Shown: in pieces, positions 34,754-46,248 of the stretch | How the letters are laid out: each line of letters opens with the position of its first letter | Position numbering within the stretch: position 1 is the first letter of the stretch | NCBI RefSeq assembly: GCF_017356245.1 | Contig: NZ_JAFMZZ010000001.1 | Location: forward strand, 572,261 to 636,260 | Reading direction: 5' to 3' | DNA from: Bordetella petrii | GTDB lineage: Bacteria; Pseudomonadota; Gammaproteobacteria; Burkholderiales; Burkholderiaceae_B | Length of the DNA: 64,000 nucleotides | Notes under the pieces: generated by a model | What the model saw: only the letters and a program-made list of their open reading frames with translations | Told to the model about the DNA's origin: nothing | Database searches by the model: none | Made by a program: the position numbers and the translations under genes

Positions 34754-35491
34754 TCAGCCCATGTGCAGGCCGCCGTTAAGCGAGAAGTCGGCGCCCGTGG
34801 CAAAACCCGATTCATCCGAAGACAGCCACGATGTAATCGAAGCGATTTCCTCGGGGGTGCCCAGGCGGCGCACCGGAATCGTGGCAACGATTTTCTCCAG
34901 CACGTCGGGCCGGATGGCGCGCACCATGTCGGTACCAATATACCCGGGCGACACGGTGTTCACCGTGACGCCCTTGCTGGCCACTTCCTGCGCCAGCGCC
35001 ATGGTAAAGCCATGGATGCCGGCCTTGGCGGTGGAATAGTTGGTCTGCCCGAACTGGCCCTTCTGCCCATTGACCGAACTGATGTTGACGATGCGGCCCC
35101 ACTGGCGTTCGACCATGCCGTCGATAACCTGCTTGGTCACGTTGAACAGGCTGTTCAGGTTGGTGTCGATCACCGCGCGCCAGTCGTCGGCCGACATCTT
35201 GCGGAACAGGCCGTCGCGGGTGATGCCGGCGTTGTTGACCAGCACATCGACCGGCCCCAGGTCGCGCGTAACGCGCTCGAACGCCGCCACGGTGGAATCC
35301 CAGTCGGACACATTGCCCACCGACGCATAGAAGGTGTAGCCCTGCGCCGCCTGCTCGTCGATCCATTGCTGGTAATTGCGGCTGGGACCGCAGCCGGCCA
35401 CCACGCGAAAACCGTCTTTGGCAAGCCGGCGGCAGATCGCCGTGCCGATGCCGCCCATGCCGCCCGTAACGTATGCCAGTTTCCCGCTCAT
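34754..35491 (-). CDS. phaB: PhaB: NADPH-dependent acetoacetyl-CoA reductase
   Basis: A 245-residue short-chain dehydrogenase that reduces acetoacetyl-CoA to (R)-3-hydroxybutyryl-CoA for PHB. The cofactor loop is YVTGGMGGIGTAICRRLA. NNAG follows, and the catalytic Ser, Tyr and Lys lie in NISSVNGQKGQFGQTNYSTAKAG. The tail EIASITSWLSSDESGFATGA fits PhaB. It lies between phaC and phaR. A phaA thiolase gene is absent from the window. Confidence 0.95.
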   Translation of the reverse strand: MSGKLAYVTGGMGGIGTAICRRLAKDGFRVVAGCGPSRNYQQWIDEQAAQGYTFYASVGNVSDWDSTVAAFERVTRDLGPVDVLVNNAGITRDGLFRKMSADDWRAVIDTNLNSLFNVTKQVIDGMVERQWGRIVNISSVNGQKGQFGQTNYSTAKAGIHGFTMALAQEVASKGVTVNTVSPGYIGTDMVRAIRPDVLEKIVATIPVRRLGTPEEIASITSWLSSDESGFATGADFSLNGGLHMG

Positions 35492-35572
35492 GTCCCTTCC
35501 TCCTGCGCGCTGGGCGCCTAAATGACTGCGTACTGCTGCGTACTGCCTGCCGGGCCGGCCCGCGAAGGCCGT

Positions 35573-37195
35573 TCAGGTTGCCCGAACTTTCACATAACTG
35601 CCCGGCGCCGGCTGCAGCGGGCGGTGGCGCGCATTGCCCGGGCGCTGGGGCGCCTTGCGGCGCGCGCCGGCATGGCCGGCCAGCCAGCCCGACCAGTCGG
35701 GCCACCAGCTGCCCGGGCGTTCCTGCGCCTGCTCCAGCCAGGCGCCCGGGTCGCCCGGCAGCGCGGCGGCGTCGCTGGCCCAATAGCTGCGCTTGCCGGC
35801 GGCCGGCGGATTGATGACGCCCGCGATGTGTCCGGACGCCCCCAGCACGAACCGCTGCGGCCCGCGCAGCAATTGCGTGGAGGCATAGGCCGAAGTCCAG
35901 GGCACGATGTGGTCGTCGCGCGAGCCGTACAGGTAGGCCGGCATGTCCAGGCGCGTAAGGTCCAGCCCCAGGCCGGCCGCCTGCGCGCGCCCCGGCACCT
36001 TGAGATTGTTCTCGAGGTAGGTGTTGCGGAAATACCAGGTGAAAAAAGGCCCGGGCAGGTTGGTGCTGTCGCCGTTCCAGAACAGCAGGTCGAAGGCCGG
36101 CGGCGTCTGGCCTTTCAGGTAGTTGCCCACCACGTAGTTCCAGACCAGCTCGTTGGGCCGCAGGAACGAGAACGTGGTGGCCAGGTCGCGCGCGGGCATC
36201 AGCCCGCCCTGCCCCAGCTGGCGGTCGCGCATCAGCGCGTGGGCCTCGTCGACGAATACCTGCAGCACGCCGGTGTCGTGGAAATCGAGCAGCACCGTCA
36301 GCAGCGTGAGCGAGGCGGCCGGACGCTGGCCGCGCGCCTGCGCCAGCGCCAGGGCCGACGCCAGCATGGTGCCGCCCACGCAGAATCCCAGTGCGTTGAC
36401 CTGCGGCTGGCCGGAGATATCGCTGGCGACCTCCAGCGCCTTGAGCACGGCCTCGTCCAGGTATTGCGACCAGGTGGCGGTGTCGGCGCCGTCGTTGTCG
36501 GACGCCAGCGGGTTGCGCCACGACACCATGAATACCGTATGGCCCTGTTCGACCGCATAGCGCACCAGCGAATTGGCCGGCTGCAGGTCCAGGATGTAGT
36601 ACTTGTTGATATTGGGCGGCACGATCACCAGCGGCCGCTCGTATACGGTATCGGTTTGCGGCGAGTACTGGATCAGCTGGAACAGCCGGTTCTGGAAGAC
36701 GACGTGCCCGGGCGTGGTGGCCACGTTGCGGCCGATCTCGAACTGGCTTTCGTCGGTCTGGCTGATGCGCCCCTTGCGCAGATCGTTGGCCAGGTTGGCC
36801 AGCCCGTCGGTAAGCGCGCGCCCGGCCGTGTCGATGGCGGCCTGCTGGGCGTCGGGGTTGAACGCCAGGAAGTTGGACGGCGACAGCGCATCGACCCACT
36901 GCATGACGGAAAAGCGCAGCCGGTTGCGCAGCGCCTCGCTGACTTGCGCGGCATCAACCATGCGCGACAGCGCGCGGGCCGACAACAGGTAGGCGTGCGC
37001 CAGCAACGTGTGCTGGCTGCTGGCTGCCCAGGCCTGGCTGCGAAAGCGCCGGTCGGCGGGCGCGGCCAGCACGCCGCGCCGGGATTCATCGCAGACACGC
37101 AGCCAGTCGCGCGAGAACTCGGCCTGGATGTCTGCCAGGGCGTCCGGCGCCACGCTGACCGGAACGGGCCATGCAGAAGAAAGAGGGGCGTTCAC
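35573..37195 (-). CDS. phaC: PhaC: class I poly(3-hydroxyalkanoate) synthase
   Basis: A 540-residue polymerase that joins (R)-3-hydroxyacyl-CoA units. The lipase-like box GFCVGG carries the nucleophile C272. The catalytic His is in LGASGHIAGVINPP and the Asp in the DDHIVPW segment. The N-terminal domain (about 70-170) has the PhaC_N pattern NFLAFNPDAQQAA. It is slightly shorter than the well-known 589-residue Cupriavidus enzyme, mainly at the N-terminus. First gene of phaC-phaB-phaR. Confidence 0.95.
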   Translation of the reverse strand: MNAPLSSAWPVPVSVAPDALADIQAEFSRDWLRVCDESRRGVLAAPADRRFRSQAWAASSQHTLLAHAYLLSARALSRMVDAAQVSEALRNRLRFSVMQWVDALSPSNFLAFNPDAQQAAIDTAGRALTDGLANLANDLRKGRISQTDESQFEIGRNVATTPGHVVFQNRLFQLIQYSPQTDTVYERPLVIVPPNINKYYILDLQPANSLVRYAVEQGHTVFMVSWRNPLASDNDGADTATWSQYLDEAVLKALEVASDISGQPQVNALGFCVGGTMLASALALAQARGQRPAASLTLLTVLLDFHDTGVLQVFVDEAHALMRDRQLGQGGLMPARDLATTFSFLRPNELVWNYVVGNYLKGQTPPAFDLLFWNGDSTNLPGPFFTWYFRNTYLENNLKVPGRAQAAGLGLDLTRLDMPAYLYGSRDDHIVPWTSAYASTQLLRGPQRFVLGASGHIAGVINPPAAGKRSYWASDAAALPGDPGAWLEQAQERPGSWWPDWSGWLAGHAGARRKAPQRPGNARHRPLQPAPGSYVKVRAT

Positions 37196-37376
37196 TTCGA
37201 CACCATATTATGGTCGGGTGCGGGCGACGACTGCGAGCTCGGACCCGGCGTTGATCACTGCGCGGACAGCCCGATGGTGCATGGCGGCATAGGGACTGTC
37301 AATGCGGGTATACAAGGATACCCGGCCGGCATGACGCAACGCTGGCGGGCCGATGCGGCGGTGCCGCGCAACGGCC

Positions 37377-38132
37377 CTATTCGCGCCAGGCCAGCAGGGC
37401 CATGCGGCCCGTGACGCCGTCGCGCCGGTACGAGAAAAAACGCGCCGGGTCGGACACGGTGCACAGGCCGCAGGCCTGCGCGTCTTGCACGCCGGCACGC
37501 CGCAGCCGCAGCAGCGCCAGGGCCGGCAGGTCGGCCAGCCATTTGCCCGCCAGCCCGGGACGCGGCGCGAAATGGGCCAGGGCCTGGGGCCCCAGGGCCG
37601 CAAAGGCCTCGCGCACGTCGGCGCCGACCTCGAACGCCTCCGGCCCGATTCCGGGCCCCACCCAGGCGCGCCAGCCGCGCGCATGGGGCGCCTTGGCGCG
37701 CAGGCGCTCGAGCGTGCGCTCGAGCACGCCGCCGGCCAGGCCGCGCCAGCCGGCATGGGCCGCGCCGACCACGGTGCCGTCCAGGTCGGCCATGACCACC
37801 GGCAGGCAATCGGCCACCATGATGGCCAGCACCCGTCCCGGCGCCGCGGTGACGCTGGCATCGGCGGCGGGCTCGTCGGGCAGCGCGCCGTCGGCATCGA
37901 CTACGTCGGCGCCGTGCACCTGGCGCAGCCACAGGGGCTCGGACGGCGCCGCGGCGCGCACGCGCCGGCGGTTTTCCAGCACGGTGCCGGGCTGGTCGCC
38001 GGCCCGCAGGCCGAGGTTGAGCGTGTCGTGCGGGGCCACCCCGGCGCCGCCGCCGCGCGTGGTGCAGAAATAGCGCACGCCCGGCCATTGCGGGCCGGTA
38101 ATGACGGGCAGGCCGTGGATTACGGATTCCAT
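37377..38132 (-). CDS. pgeF: PgeF: peptidoglycan editing factor / multicopper polyphenol oxidase (YfiH family)
   Basis: A 251-residue protein of the Cu-oxidase_4 (DUF152) family. Metal ligands and catalytic residues lie in WLRQVHGADVVDAD, MVADCLPVVMADLDG and AAHAGWRGLAGGVLE, with HWxGPGIGP-like WVGPGIGPEAFEVG following. Members hydrolyse wrongly added L-Ser from UDP-MurNAc peptides or act as purine nucleoside enzymes. The start overlaps the end of rluD by 13 bases, a pairing common in proteobacteria. Confidence 0.92.
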   Translation of the reverse strand: MESVIHGLPVITGPQWPGVRYFCTTRGGGAGVAPHDTLNLGLRAGDQPGTVLENRRRVRAAAPSEPLWLRQVHGADVVDADGALPDEPAADASVTAAPGRVLAIMVADCLPVVMADLDGTVVGAAHAGWRGLAGGVLERTLERLRAKAPHARGWRAWVGPGIGPEAFEVGADVREAFAALGPQALAHFAPRPGLAGKWLADLPALALLRLRRAGVQDAQACGLCTVSDPARFFSYRRDGVTGRMALLAWRE

Positions 38133-39094
38133 TGCAGGGCTTCCTGTACCTGGCGCATGTCGTCGGGCGGATCGGCGCGGAAAGCGGCCGCTCCGCCACC
38201 GCCCGGGTCGTCGAAATGCAGGGCGCGCGCGTGCAGCATCTGGCGCGTGGCGCCGGCCGTGGGCCGCCCGCCGTACAGCGTGTCGGCCAGCAGGGGATGG
38301 CCCAGGCTGGCCAGGTGCACGCGGATCTGGTGGGTGCGGCCGGTTTCCAGGCGGCAGGCCACTTCGGTCACCGGCCCGCCTGGCGCGCGGCCCTGGCGCA
38401 GCGGCGCATAATGGGTAATGGCGGGCTTGGGCGCGATGGGGCGCTCGACGCTCATGCGCACCGGCACGCGCGCATCGCGGCCGATGGGGCGGTCGACCTT
38501 GCCGGCGGCGGGCATCCAGCCATGCGCCAGCGCAATGTATTCGCGGCCCATGCTGCGCGCCTGCAGCTGGCGCACCAGGTGGGTCTGGGCCAGTTCGTTG
38601 CGGGCCACCACCATCAGGCCCGAGGTGTCTTTGTCGAGCCGGTGCACGATGCCCGCGCGGGCCACGCGGGCCAGTTCGGGATAGCGGTGCAGCAGGCCAT
38701 TGAGCAGGGTGCCATGCCAGTTGCCGGCGCCGGGGTGGGTAACCAGCCCGGCGGGCTTGTCGACCACGATCCAGTCGGGGCTTTCGGCCACCACCGAGAA
38801 ATCCACCGGCTCGGGGGTGAAGGCCAGGCTTTCGGGGGCCGGCTGTTCCCAGACGGCCAGCACATCGCCGGGGCCCACCACCTGGCGCACCTTGGCCGGC
38901 GCGCCATTGACCTGCACCCAGCCGGCCTCGATCCAGCCCTGCAGGCGGCTGCGGGAATGCCCGTCGAGCAGGGCGGCCAGGACTTTATCGAGGCGGTCGG
39001 CGCGCGTGCCCGCGGGCACGGTGATGAACTGGGGTTCGTCATCCGCCGCGAAGCCGGTGCCGGCATCGGCAACGGGGGCGTCTGTATGGGACAT
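38120..39094 (-). CDS. rluD: RluD: 23S rRNA pseudouridine synthase
   Basis: A 324-residue enzyme that makes pseudouridines in helix 69 of 23S rRNA. An N-terminal S4 RNA-binding domain (about 28-90) is followed by the catalytic domain with the Asp in GIVHRLDKDTSGLMVVARN. It also has DWIVVDKPAGLVTHPG and ETGRTHQIRVHLASLGHPL. It is divergent from bamD across 54 bases, which is the classic rluD/bamD arrangement and confirms both. Confidence 0.95.
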   Translation of the reverse strand: MSHTDAPVADAGTGFAADDEPQFITVPAGTRADRLDKVLAALLDGHSRSRLQGWIEAGWVQVNGAPAKVRQVVGPGDVLAVWEQPAPESLAFTPEPVDFSVVAESPDWIVVDKPAGLVTHPGAGNWHGTLLNGLLHRYPELARVARAGIVHRLDKDTSGLMVVARNELAQTHLVRQLQARSMGREYIALAHGWMPAAGKVDRPIGRDARVPVRMSVERPIAPKPAITHYAPLRQGRAPGGPVTEVACRLETGRTHQIRVHLASLGHPLLADTLYGGRPTAGATRQMLHARALHFDDPGGGGAAAFRADPPDDMRQVQEALQWNP

Positions 39095-39148
39095 GAAGAC
39101 AGATCATATAATTCAGCGTGCCATCCTAACACCAAGGACACCCATCTC

Positions 39149-39994
39149 GTGATTTTCCGCCCTGCCGCCCCCTTGAAACGCCCTCGCCGCGGATGGCCCC
39201 TGCGCGCGGCCGTCGTGCTGTCTGTTGCCCTGGCCGCCGCGGGCTGCAGCGGAACTGACACAAAATATGACAAGACCGCCGGCTGGAGCGCCGAGCAGCT
39301 GTACGCCGACGCCAAGGCGGAAACCGCGGCGGGCGCCTGGAGCGAAGCGCGCGAACGCCTTACCGCCATCGAAAGCCGCTATCCGTTCGGCGTGTATGCC
39401 CAGCAGGCCCTGATCGACCTGGCCTACGTCAACTGGAAAGACGGCGAAAACGAACAGGCGCTGGCCGCCATCGACCGCTTCCAGCAGATGTACCCGAACC
39501 ACCCGGGCACCGATTACGTGCTGTACCTGAAGGGCCTGATCAACTTCACGCCGGCCAGCGCCTTCATGAGCAACCTCACCGGCCAGGATCCGGCCGAGCG
39601 CGACCCCAAGGGCCTGCGCGCGTCGTACGACGCGTTCAACGAACTGATCAAGCGCTATCCGGCCAGCAAGTACACGCCCGACGCCGAAAAACGCGTCACG
39701 TGGCTGGTCAATGCCATCGCCATGAACGAAGTGTACGTAGCGCGCTACTACTACGAACGCGGCGCCTATGTGGCCGCGGCCAACCGCGCCCAGACGGTGA
39801 TCACCGACTTCGAAGGCGTGCCCGCGGCCGAAGAGGCTCTGGTGATCATGGTGGCCTCGTACAACAAGCTGGGCATGACCGACCTGAAGAACGATGCCGA
39901 GCGCGTGCTGAAAACCAACTACCCCGACAGCACCATGACCGAGCAGACGCTGCTTACGGACAAAAGCTGGTGGAACCCGTTCTCGTGGAAATAA
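39149..39994 (+). CDS. bamD: BamD: outer-membrane protein assembly factor lipoprotein
   Basis: A 281-residue lipoprotein starting at GTG (39149), with AAGGA upstream. The N-terminus RPRRGWPLRAAVVLSVALAA leads to the lipobox AAGC with acylated C33. TPR repeats follow (ARERLTAIESRYPFGVYAQQ, DRFQQMYPNHPGTDYVLYLK, NELIKRYPASKYTPDAEKRV), the BamD scaffold that binds BamA and BamC at the inner face of the outer membrane. No closer in-frame ATG gives a signal peptide. Confidence 0.93.
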   Translation: MIFRPAAPLKRPRRGWPLRAAVVLSVALAAAGCSGTDTKYDKTAGWSAEQLYADAKAETAAGAWSEARERLTAIESRYPFGVYAQQALIDLAYVNWKDGENEQALAAIDRFQQMYPNHPGTDYVLYLKGLINFTPASAFMSNLTGQDPAERDPKGLRASYDAFNELIKRYPASKYTPDAEKRVTWLVNAIAMNEVYVARYYYERGAYVAAANRAQTVITDFEGVPAAEEALVIMVASYNKLGMTDLKNDAERVLKTNYPDSTMTEQTLLTDKSWWNPFSWK

Positions 39995-40002
39995 TCCATC
40001 GC

Positions 40003-40036
40003 ATGCATCGTGCCGCCTCCGGGCGGCACGATGCAT
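40003..40036. terminator. Bidirectional terminator between bamD and the DinG-type helicase
   Basis: ATGCATCGTGCCGCC (40003-40017) and GGCGGCACGATGCAT (40022-40036) form a perfect 15-bp stem with a TCCG tetraloop. It lies between two convergent genes, six bases after one stop codon triplet region and one base before the other. T-runs are short (TTT on the plus side). Stem strength and position make a shared terminator the best reading. Confidence 0.75.
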
Positions 40037-40037
40037 T

Positions 40038-42125
40038 TCAGCCGGCCTCTTGCTGGCGCCGGGCGTAGAACGCCAGCACCTCGTTCAGGTCGCGGGTGCG
40101 CGAAAACGGCGGCAGCCCGCGCCACAGGCGCTTGCCGTAGGGTTTTTCGACCAGCCTGGCATCGCCCACCATCAGCACGCCCCAGTCGCTTTCGGTGCGG
40201 ATCAGCCGGCCCGCGCCCTGCTTCAGCGAAATCGCGGCCTCGGGCAGCTGGTATTCGGCGAACGGGTTGCCGCCGCGCACCCTGCAGGCCCGCAGGCGCG
40301 CCTCGATGACGGGGTCGTCGGGCGGCGCGAACGGCAGCTTGTCGATCGCCACCAGCGTCAGCACATCGCCCGGCAGGTCGATGCCTTCCCAGAAACTCGC
40401 GCTGCCCACCAGCACCGGATGGTCGAGCTTGCAGAAACGTTCGAGCAGATCGCGCCGCGTGGCGTCGCCCTGCTTGAGCAGCGGCCATTCGTGGCCCTGG
40501 TCGTCGAAGGCGTCGGCCAGCAGGCCGGCCACGCGGTCGACGGCGCGCAAGGTGGTGCACAGCACCAGCGCCCCGCCGGGGCTGGCCTCGAGCAGCGGCA
40601 TCAGCGTCTGCACGAAGCGCTCGGCAAAACGCGGCGACTGCGGCTCGGGCATATCGCGCGGCACGAACAGCAGGCCCTGGCCGGTGTAGTCGAAGGGCGA
40701 TTCCCAGCGCCCGGTGCGCGCATCGTCCAGCCCCAGCTGGCTGGTGTAATGCTTGAAATCGCCATGCACCGACAAGGTGGCGGAAGTCAGAATCCACGCC
40801 TGGCCCGGCTTGCGGAACCGCGAGAACGCCTGCGCCACCGACAGGGGCGCCGAATGCAGCCGCACGTGATGCTGGCCGTGCTCGACCCAGCGCACCGCGG
40901 GGCCGGTGTAATCGGTAGCCGCCGCCAGGCCCTGCAGCACCGCCTGGGGCACGGCGAGGCCGTCGTCGGCGGGCTGCGTCAGGGCGTGGGTATCGCGGCC
41001 CCAGCCCTCGTCGTCTTGTGTGGCGGCCCCGTCGCGGGCGGGCAGGGCCCAGCGCGCCAGGCGCAATGAAATCTCGGCCCCGCCGCGCGCGGCCGCCGCC
41101 AGGTCGGGGTGCTTTTCGGCCACCGCGCCCAGCGTCCGCGTGGCCGCGTCGACGGCCTGGCGCAGCGCCGCCAGCGCGGCATCGAACTGCGCCGCGTCGG
41201 GCATGGCCTCGAACGTGGCCTTGCGCCCGGGCAGCTGGTCCAGCGGCGCGCAGGCCAGGCGCAGTTCGCGCGCGGCGGTCTCGACCTGCCGGCTGACCTC
41301 GCTCCATTTGGCGGCTTCGCGCGCGTAGGCCAGGCCGGCGGCTTCGAGCGCGCGGCCGAAATCCAGCAGCTGGTGGGTGGATACGCTGCTGCCCAGAAAG
41401 CGCGTGGCGGTATCGGGCAGCTGGTGGGCTTCGTCGAAGATCACCGTGTCGGCCTCGGGCAGCAGGTCGGTGACGCCCTCTTCGCGCAGCACCAGGTCGG
41501 CCATGAACAGTGCATGGTTCACCACCACCACGTCGGCCTCCTGGGCCTGCCGGCGCGCCTTCAGCACGAAACAGTCGCGGATGCGCGGACAGTCCTGCCC
41601 CAGGCAGTTCTCGCGGGTGGACGTGACCCGCTGCCAGATGTCGGCGTCTTCGGGAATCTTGCCCAGGTCGGCGCGGTCGCCCGTCTTGGAAATACCGGCG
41701 AACACCTGGATCTGCCGCAGCTGCGATATTTCAGTGCGCGACTTGAGCGCGCGCTCGTCGCCCTGCAGGCGGTCGAGGTGATAGTGGCACACGTAGTTGG
41801 CGCGCCCCTTGAGCAGGGCGGCGGTCACCGGCGCGGCCAGCGCCGCACGCACGCGCGGCAGGTCGCGCGCGTAGAGCTGGTCTTGCAGCGTGCGCGTGCC
41901 GGTCGAGATGACCACCTTGCCGCCCGCCACGAAAGCCGGCACCAGGTATGCCCAGGTCTTGCCGATGCCGGTGCCGGCCTCGGCCACCAGCGTGGCGCGG
42001 TCGGTGATGGCGCGGCCGATGGCCTGTGCCAGTTCGACCTGGGCCGGCCGCGGCGTGTAGCCCGGCAGCGCCGCGGCCAGCGGGCCTTCGGCGGCGAAAA
42101 ATTCGGAAATATCCAGGTCCAGCAT
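40038..42125 (-). CDS. DinG/YoaA-type ATP-dependent DNA helicase
   Basis: A 695-residue XPD-like superfamily 2 helicase. Walker A is AEAGTGIGKTWAYLVPA (GTGIGKT 51-57). Cys residues in ENCLGQDCPRIRDCFV fit the 4Fe-4S cluster domain. The DEAH box is VIFDEAHQLPD. Late motifs are LVLCTTLRAVDR, SASFWEGIDLPGD and LKQGAGRLIRTESDWG. Such enzymes unwind 5'-tailed DNA, R-loops and G-quadruplexes in repair. The start MLDLDISEFFAAEG is chosen; the open frame continues far upstream but that part only shadows tex. It converges on bamD. Confidence 0.9.
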   Translation of the reverse strand: MLDLDISEFFAAEGPLAAALPGYTPRPAQVELAQAIGRAITDRATLVAEAGTGIGKTWAYLVPAFVAGGKVVISTGTRTLQDQLYARDLPRVRAALAAPVTAALLKGRANYVCHYHLDRLQGDERALKSRTEISQLRQIQVFAGISKTGDRADLGKIPEDADIWQRVTSTRENCLGQDCPRIRDCFVLKARRQAQEADVVVVNHALFMADLVLREEGVTDLLPEADTVIFDEAHQLPDTATRFLGSSVSTHQLLDFGRALEAAGLAYAREAAKWSEVSRQVETAARELRLACAPLDQLPGRKATFEAMPDAAQFDAALAALRQAVDAATRTLGAVAEKHPDLAAAARGGAEISLRLARWALPARDGAATQDDEGWGRDTHALTQPADDGLAVPQAVLQGLAAATDYTGPAVRWVEHGQHHVRLHSAPLSVAQAFSRFRKPGQAWILTSATLSVHGDFKHYTSQLGLDDARTGRWESPFDYTGQGLLFVPRDMPEPQSPRFAERFVQTLMPLLEASPGGALVLCTTLRAVDRVAGLLADAFDDQGHEWPLLKQGDATRRDLLERFCKLDHPVLVGSASFWEGIDLPGDVLTLVAIDKLPFAPPDDPVIEARLRACRVRGGNPFAEYQLPEAAISLKQGAGRLIRTESDWGVLMVGDARLVEKPYGKRLWRGLPPFSRTRDLNEVLAFYARRQQEAG

Positions 42126-42266
42126 CAAGGGGGCAGGCGGTGAAGTGGCCCAAATGATACTCCGGACGCCCGGCCCCGCCATGCCTAAAATAGCGCAGCG
42201 CCGGATGGACCGGCGCCGCCTTGTGGCAAAATCCGCCCCTTGTTTTCCCTTTGTCGCCGTATCCAG

Positions 42267-44639
<2,373 letters not shown>

Positions 44640-44652
44640 ACCGCATGTCCTG

Positions 44653-44747
44653 CAGGTGTCTGACTCCCGCAGGGTGTCGGACACCGTACGACTGAGACGG
44701 CTGCGGCTTACTGCGGTGTCAGGCACCTGGCGGAGCCTGACACCTGG
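44653..44747. repeat. Dispersed hairpin repeat, copy C (two complete hairpins)
   Basis: Hairpin 1 (44655-44685) has arms GGTGTCTGAC and GTCGGACACC with one mismatch and a TCCCGCAGGGT loop. A 29-base centre with ACTGAGACGGCT follows. Hairpin 2 (44715-44744) has perfect arms GGTGTCAGGC and GCCTGACACC. The outer ends CAGGTGTC and GACACCTG are also complementary, so the whole 95-base unit is one large imperfect palindrome. It lies 13 bases after tex. Confidence 0.88.
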
Positions 44748-44859
44748 GCTATGTCACCCGCCTGGCCCAGGCCGGGCACGCCGCTTGCGCAGCGCGACAC
44801 TGCCGGCCGCCCCTGCATGGGCGCGGCCGCTTTGACAGCCTGACTCGCGGAGGACACCA

Positions 44860-45330
44860 GTGACTATCCTGAATCGCCTTGCCACGCTGGCGCTGGGCGC
44901 CACGGCCATGTACTACTTCGATCCGCAGATGGGACGCCGCCGCCGCGCCCTGCTGTGCGACAAACTCGGCGCGCTGCGCAATGACGCGGCCGACTGCCTG
45001 CTGTCCGAGGGCAAGCAGGCCGCCGACCAGGTGCGCGGCTGGACAGCCGGCGCCCGCCACGGATTGGGCCTGGACGAGCCGCCCTCCAGCGACCGCCAGC
45101 TGACCGAACGGGTGCGCGCGCAATTGGGCCGCCTGGTCAGCCATCCCGGGGCGGTCACCGTGGCCGCCACCGCGGGCGACATCACCCTGGACGGCCATAT
45201 CCTGGCGGCCGAGCACGGCGCCCTGCTGGCGGCCGTGGCCGCCATGGCGGGCGTGCAGCGTGTGGACGACCGCCTGCAGGTGCACGAAAGCGCCGGCAAC
45301 ACGCCGGAACTGCAGGGCGGGAAACCGTAA
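44860..45330 (+). CDS. BON-domain protein with N-terminal hydrophobic anchor
   Basis: A 156-residue protein starting at GTG, set by GCGGAGGACACCA. Residues 1-20 are hydrophobic with AMYYFDPQMGRRRRALLCDK, the common opening of small surface or membrane-linked BON proteins. A linker follows, then a single BON domain (about 78-147; SDRQLTERVRAQLGRLV, GDITLDGHILAAEHGALL, MAGVQRVDDRLQVHES). Probably envelope stress-related and held to the membrane; the role is unknown. Confidence 0.83.
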   Translation: MTILNRLATLALGATAMYYFDPQMGRRRRALLCDKLGALRNDAADCLLSEGKQAADQVRGWTAGARHGLGLDEPPSSDRQLTERVRAQLGRLVSHPGAVTVAATAGDITLDGHILAAEHGALLAAVAAMAGVQRVDDRLQVHESAGNTPELQGGKP

Positions 45331-45411
45331 TTCCCCACGCATCGCCGCCCGCCTCGCGGCGCCCCTGCCGCAAAACTTGCGCCGGCCGGTAGAAGTTGCG
45401 GCCGGGCCGCG

Positions 45412-46125
45412 CTATGCCGCCAGCGGCAGGGCCGGCGGTCTGATGCCCAACTGCCTGTCCAGCCATTCCCAGCCGCGCGGCGTGACGCGGATCGCGCGCG
45501 AGCGGGGATCCCGGCGCAGCCATTCCTGTTCGCACATCACGGCCAGCAAAGCCACGCCCAGCGGGCCCGCCAGATGGTGGCGCCGTTCGGTGCAGTCCAG
45601 GCACTGGCGCGCCAGCCCGCGCCGCGTGGGAACCAGCGCGTCCACGTCGAGGCCGATGCCGGCAAACCAGGCGGCGCCGGCTTCTGTCACATCGAACTGT
45701 TTGTCGGGCGCGGCCGCCAGGTAGCCTTGTTCCTGCAGCGCCTGGGTCACCGCCACCCCCAACTGCCCCGCCAGATGGTCGTAGCAGCGCCGGCAGAAAC
45801 GGAATTCGCGCGCCTGCGGGCTCAGCGCCGGACGGCGCGCGGCCTGCGCCTCGGGCTGGATCACCGCCAGGCCTTCGAGCATCTGGGCGATGTGCGCGCC
45901 CGCCAGGCGGTAATAGCGATGGCGCCCTTCGGTTTCCACGTCGAGCAGGCCGCCTTCCAGCATCTTGGCCAAGTGTGCGCTGGCCGTCTGCGCCGTCACG
46001 CCCGCGGCGCGCGCCAGTTCGCCGGCCGGCAGCGCGCGGCCGTCGAGCAGCGCCGCCAGCATCGCGGCACGCGCGTGATCGGCCAACAAAAAAGCGGTGG
46101 CGGCAAAGCCGGGCTGGTAAGTCAT
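45412..46125 (-). CDS. ArsR-type winged-helix transcriptional regulator
   Basis: A 237-residue regulator. The N-terminal ArsR helix-turn-helix (about 10-90) shows HARAAMLAALLDGRALPAGE, QTASAHLAKMLEGGLLDVET and GRHRYYRLAGAHIAQMLE. The rest (about 110-230) is an extra domain with a Cys pair (FRFCRRCYDHLAGQLG) and CLDCTERRHHLAGPLGVALL, typical of longer ArsR-like regulators. It is divergent from an MFS exporter (123 bases), which it most likely represses. Confidence 0.88.
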   Translation of the reverse strand: MTYQPGFAATAFLLADHARAAMLAALLDGRALPAGELARAAGVTAQTASAHLAKMLEGGLLDVETEGRHRYYRLAGAHIAQMLEGLAVIQPEAQAARRPALSPQAREFRFCRRCYDHLAGQLGVAVTQALQEQGYLAAAPDKQFDVTEAGAAWFAGIGLDVDALVPTRRGLARQCLDCTERRHHLAGPLGVALLAVMCEQEWLRRDPRSRAIRVTPRGWEWLDRQLGIRPPALPLAA

Positions 46126-46248
46126 GCGGCGCTCCCTGTCATGGCCTGGACTCTACCGGCATGTTAGCGCCGCACGCTTCGATAGCGGACGAAACATCGC
46201 GCACCGGGCGGCCCCCACAATGTCTCCGACGCAACAGGAAATGTATCC

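Noticed and set aside
38132..39148. Long plus-strand frame leading into bamD
   Set aside because: It is antisense to rluD. The lipoprotein signal peptide begins at the GTG at 39149.
44653..44747. Reading the hairpin repeats as integron attC sites or a CRISPR array
   Set aside because: They are scattered singly, have no integrase, no attC core sites, no regular spacers and no cas genes.
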